A DNA stretch of 64,000 bases from Thermoflexus hugenholtzii (GTDB taxonomy: Bacteria > Chloroflexota > Anaerolineae > Thermoflexales > Thermoflexaceae): NCBI RefSeq assembly GCF_018771565.1, contig NZ_CP076326.1, positions 2,418,001 through 2,482,000 of the forward strand. The letters are read 5' to 3'. The notes beneath the pieces were generated by a model. The model had not been told where the DNA came from, did no database searches, and saw only the letters and a program-made list of their open reading frames with translations. Below are positions 62,461 through 64,000 of the stretch, one piece after another. A program made the position numbers and the translations under genes. The first letter of the stretch is position 1. Each line of letters starts with the position of its first letter.

Positions 62461-63678
62461 ATGTCCGCTCAGACGCTGCTTCGCTCGATCGATTACATTG
62501 AGATGGAGAACACCTACAGCGCCCCGAACTATCAGCCCATCGACGTGGTCATCGCATGGGCGGAAGGGGCCTGGGTGTATGATGTGGAGGGGCGCCGCTA
62601 CCTGGACGCCCTGAGCGGCTACTCGGCCCTCAACCAGGGGCACCGACATCCCCGCATCATCCGGGCCCTGATTGAGCAGGCCCAGCGGGTGACGCTGACC
62701 TCCCGAGCCTTCCGGAACGATCAGCTGGGGCCCTTCCTGAAGGAGCTCTGCGAGCTGCTCGGTTATGAGATGGCCCTGCCGATGAACACGGGGGCCGAGG
62801 CGGTGGAGACCGCCATCAAGACCGCCCGCAAGTGGGGATACCGGGTGAAGGGAGTCCCTCGGGATCAGGCGGAGATCATCGTCTGCGAGGGGAACTTCCA
62901 CGGCCGGACCACCACCATCATTAGCTTCTCCACGGTGCCGCAGTATCGGGAGGACTTCGGCCCTTACACGCCGGGCTTTGTGATCATCCCGTATGGGGAC
63001 GCGGAGGCCCTGGAGCGGGCCATCACCCCGAACACGGTGGCCTTCCTGGTGGAGCCCATCCAGGGGGAGGGCGGGGTGCGGGTGCCGCCGCCCGGCTATC
63101 TCGCCCGCGCCGCCGAGATCTGCCGGCGCCACAACGTCCTCTTCATCGCCGATGAGATCCAGACCGGCCTCGGACGGACCGGGAAGCTTCTGGCCTCGTG
63201 GTGGGAGGATGTGCAGCCGGATATGGTGATCCTGGGCAAGGCCCTGGGAGGCGGGGTGGTGCCCATCTCGGCCGTGGTCTCCCGTCGGGACATCCTGGGC
63301 GTCTTCCGGCCGGGGGATCACGGGAGCACCTTCGGCGGCAACCCCCTGGCCGCGGCCGTGGCCCGGGAGGCCCTGCGGGTGATCGTGGAGGAGGGTCTGC
63401 CGGAACGGGCGGCGGCCCTGGGGGAGCACGCCATGCAGCGGCTGCGGGCGATCCGGAGCCCGTATATCAAGGAGGTGCGCGGCCGCGGCCTGCTGATCGG
63501 GATCGAGCTCCATCCTGAAGCCGGCGGGGCCCGGCGCTTCGCCGAGGCCCTGAAGGAGCGGGGCGTGCTGGTCAAGGACACCCACGAGCATATCCTCCGC
63601 TTCGCCCCACCCCTGGTGATCTCCCCGGAGGACCTGGACTGGGCCCTGGATCAGATCCAGGCGGTGATGGAAGGCTGA
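62461..63678 (+). CDS. rocD: ornithine aminotransferase
   Basis: 405 residues. Class III aminotransferase converting ornithine and 2-oxoglutarate to glutamate semialdehyde and glutamate. Signature start [81 protein letters not shown], and Lys260 in [12 protein letters not shown]. Starts 36 bp after the thiI stop. Terminator follows. Confidence 0.95.
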   Translation: MSAQTLLRSIDYIEMENTYSAPNYQPIDVVIAWAEGAWVYDVEGRRYLDALSGYSALNQGHRHPRIIRALIEQAQRVTLTSRAFRNDQLGPFLKELCELLGYEMALPMNTGAEAVETAIKTARKWGYRVKGVPRDQAEIIVCEGNFHGRTTTIISFSTVPQYREDFGPYTPGFVIIPYGDAEALERAITPNTVAFLVEPIQGEGGVRVPPPGYLARAAEICRRHNVLFIADEIQTGLGRTGKLLASWWEDVQPDMVILGKALGGGVVPISAVVSRRDILGVFRPGDHGSTFGGNPLAAAVAREALRVIVEEGLPERAAALGEHAMQRLRAIRSPYIKEVRGRGLLIGIELHPEAGGARRFAEALKERGVLVKDTHEHILRFAPPLVISPEDLDWALDQIQAVMEG

Positions 63679-63710
63679 GGGCCAGACGCCGATCCGTTCA
63701 TCGATGAACA

Positions 63711-63747
63711 GAAGGGGATGTCCCGATCAGGACATCCCCTTCTTCTT
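63711..63747. terminator. intrinsic terminator after rocD
   Basis: GAAGGGGATGTCC (63711-63723) / GGACATCCCCTTC (63730-63742), six-base loop, followed by TTCTT. It overlaps the end of the opposing gene and may stop transcripts from both sides. Confidence 0.85.
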
Positions 63748-64000
63748 CACTTCTGCCCCATCCCAGGCCCATCGGATGCCCCCGAGGATCCCGACGGTGA
63801 GAAGGAGGGTGAGCAGGCTGATCAGCAGGGCGAAGCCGTGGCTGCCGGCCGTGAAGGGGCTTCGCATCAGCAGCAGGCGGTGGACCCAGATGTGCGCCTG
63901 ATACAGGGCCATCGCCCCCAGGGCCCACCTCGAAGCCCGGCGCCCCCGGCGCCACCAGAGAACGGCCAGCCCCCCGAAGATCACGGCCCACAACCCGGCC
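63727..64000 (-). CDS. small membrane protein, unknown (5' end outside the window)
   Basis: The frame is open from the right edge to TGA 63727, at least 90 codons. Three hydrophobic segments (AVIFGGLAVLWW, ALGAMALYQAHIWVHRLLL, GFALLISLLTLLLTVGILG), basic linkers (RRGRRASRW) and a short basic tail (EVKKKGMS). A TTG at 63993 could be a start but the frame continues out of the window. No family recognised. Confidence 0.6.
   Translation of the reverse strand, partial: AGLWAVIFGGLAVLWWRRGRRASRWALGAMALYQAHIWVHRLLLMRSPFTAGSHGFALLISLLTLLLTVGILGGIRWAWDGAEVKKKGMS

Noticed and set aside
61153-63591. 812-codon minus-strand open frame opposite thiI and rocD
   Set aside because: Both plus-strand genes have clear family motifs; the antisense translation is His/Gly/Asp-rich without any domain.

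Overview
The window is about 64 kb of high-GC, gene-dense bacterial chromosome from a free-living aerobic heterotroph. Several features suggest a thermophilic member of the Chloroflexota, possibly near Thermoflexus. These are AfsR/SARP-type regulators with AAA and TPR domains, lipoproteins with proline/threonine linkers, a 360-residue coiled-coil nuclease-like protein, and promoters of the TTGACA-17-TATAAT type. The placement is an inference from gene content and style; no 16S rRNA gene is present.

Layout, left to right. 1-8.2 kb: the 5' part of recN, two small membrane-protein genes, a molybdopterin oxidoreductase, metE, a cluster of palindromic interspersed repeats, and the threonine-catabolic pair tdh-kbl. 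8.2-9.4 kb: decayed DNA with a Phd-type antitoxin, the stump of its PIN toxin and a transposase relic. 9.4-17.7 kb: two minus-strand operons of unrecognised exported and membrane-anchored proteins, split by guaA and a LuxR-like regulator gene. Both operons begin with paralogous membrane anchors and share a promoter/operator motif. 18-25.2 kb: a complete trpEGDCFBA operon with overlapping genes, a T-box leader and a consensus promoter. 25.4-27 kb: rho with its own promoter and terminator.

27.2-42.4 kb reads like an accessory island. A large SARP/AAA/TPR regulator gene is cut by an IS1-family element with an exact 8-bp target duplication. It is followed by membrane proteins, lipoproteins, an amine oxidase, a Tat-type VWA lipoprotein and an M19-type dipeptidase lipoprotein. 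A duplicated ~73-bp leader precedes two genes 8 kb apart. 42.7-53.7 kb: a small membrane protein, thiolase, a Rieske-fold protein with altered ligand residues, rpmF, a PcrA/UvrD helicase, endonuclease III, an SQR/NDH-2-like flavoprotein, a DUF4157-like metallopeptidase fold, the coiled-coil nuclease-like protein, and a solitary antiporter-like (NuoL/M/N) membrane protein.

53.8-64 kb: a cobalamin riboswitch in front of btuF-btuC (no btuD follows), panE, a class III aminotransferase, rsfS with an apparent CTG start, and pth whose stop codon lies inside a tRNA-Val gene. Then come a strong hairpin, five good copies of a ~109-bp palindrome-rich tandem repeat, thiI, rocD, and the edge of a membrane-protein gene.

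Pathways represented: tryptophan synthesis (complete from chorismate), methionine synthesis (B12-independent) beside B12 uptake, threonine to glycine plus acetyl-CoA, and ornithine transamination. The items most worth follow-up are the shared operator of the exported-protein operons, the IS-inactivated regulator, the pth/tRNA overlap, the two repeat families that look mobile or structural, and the altered Rieske domain.
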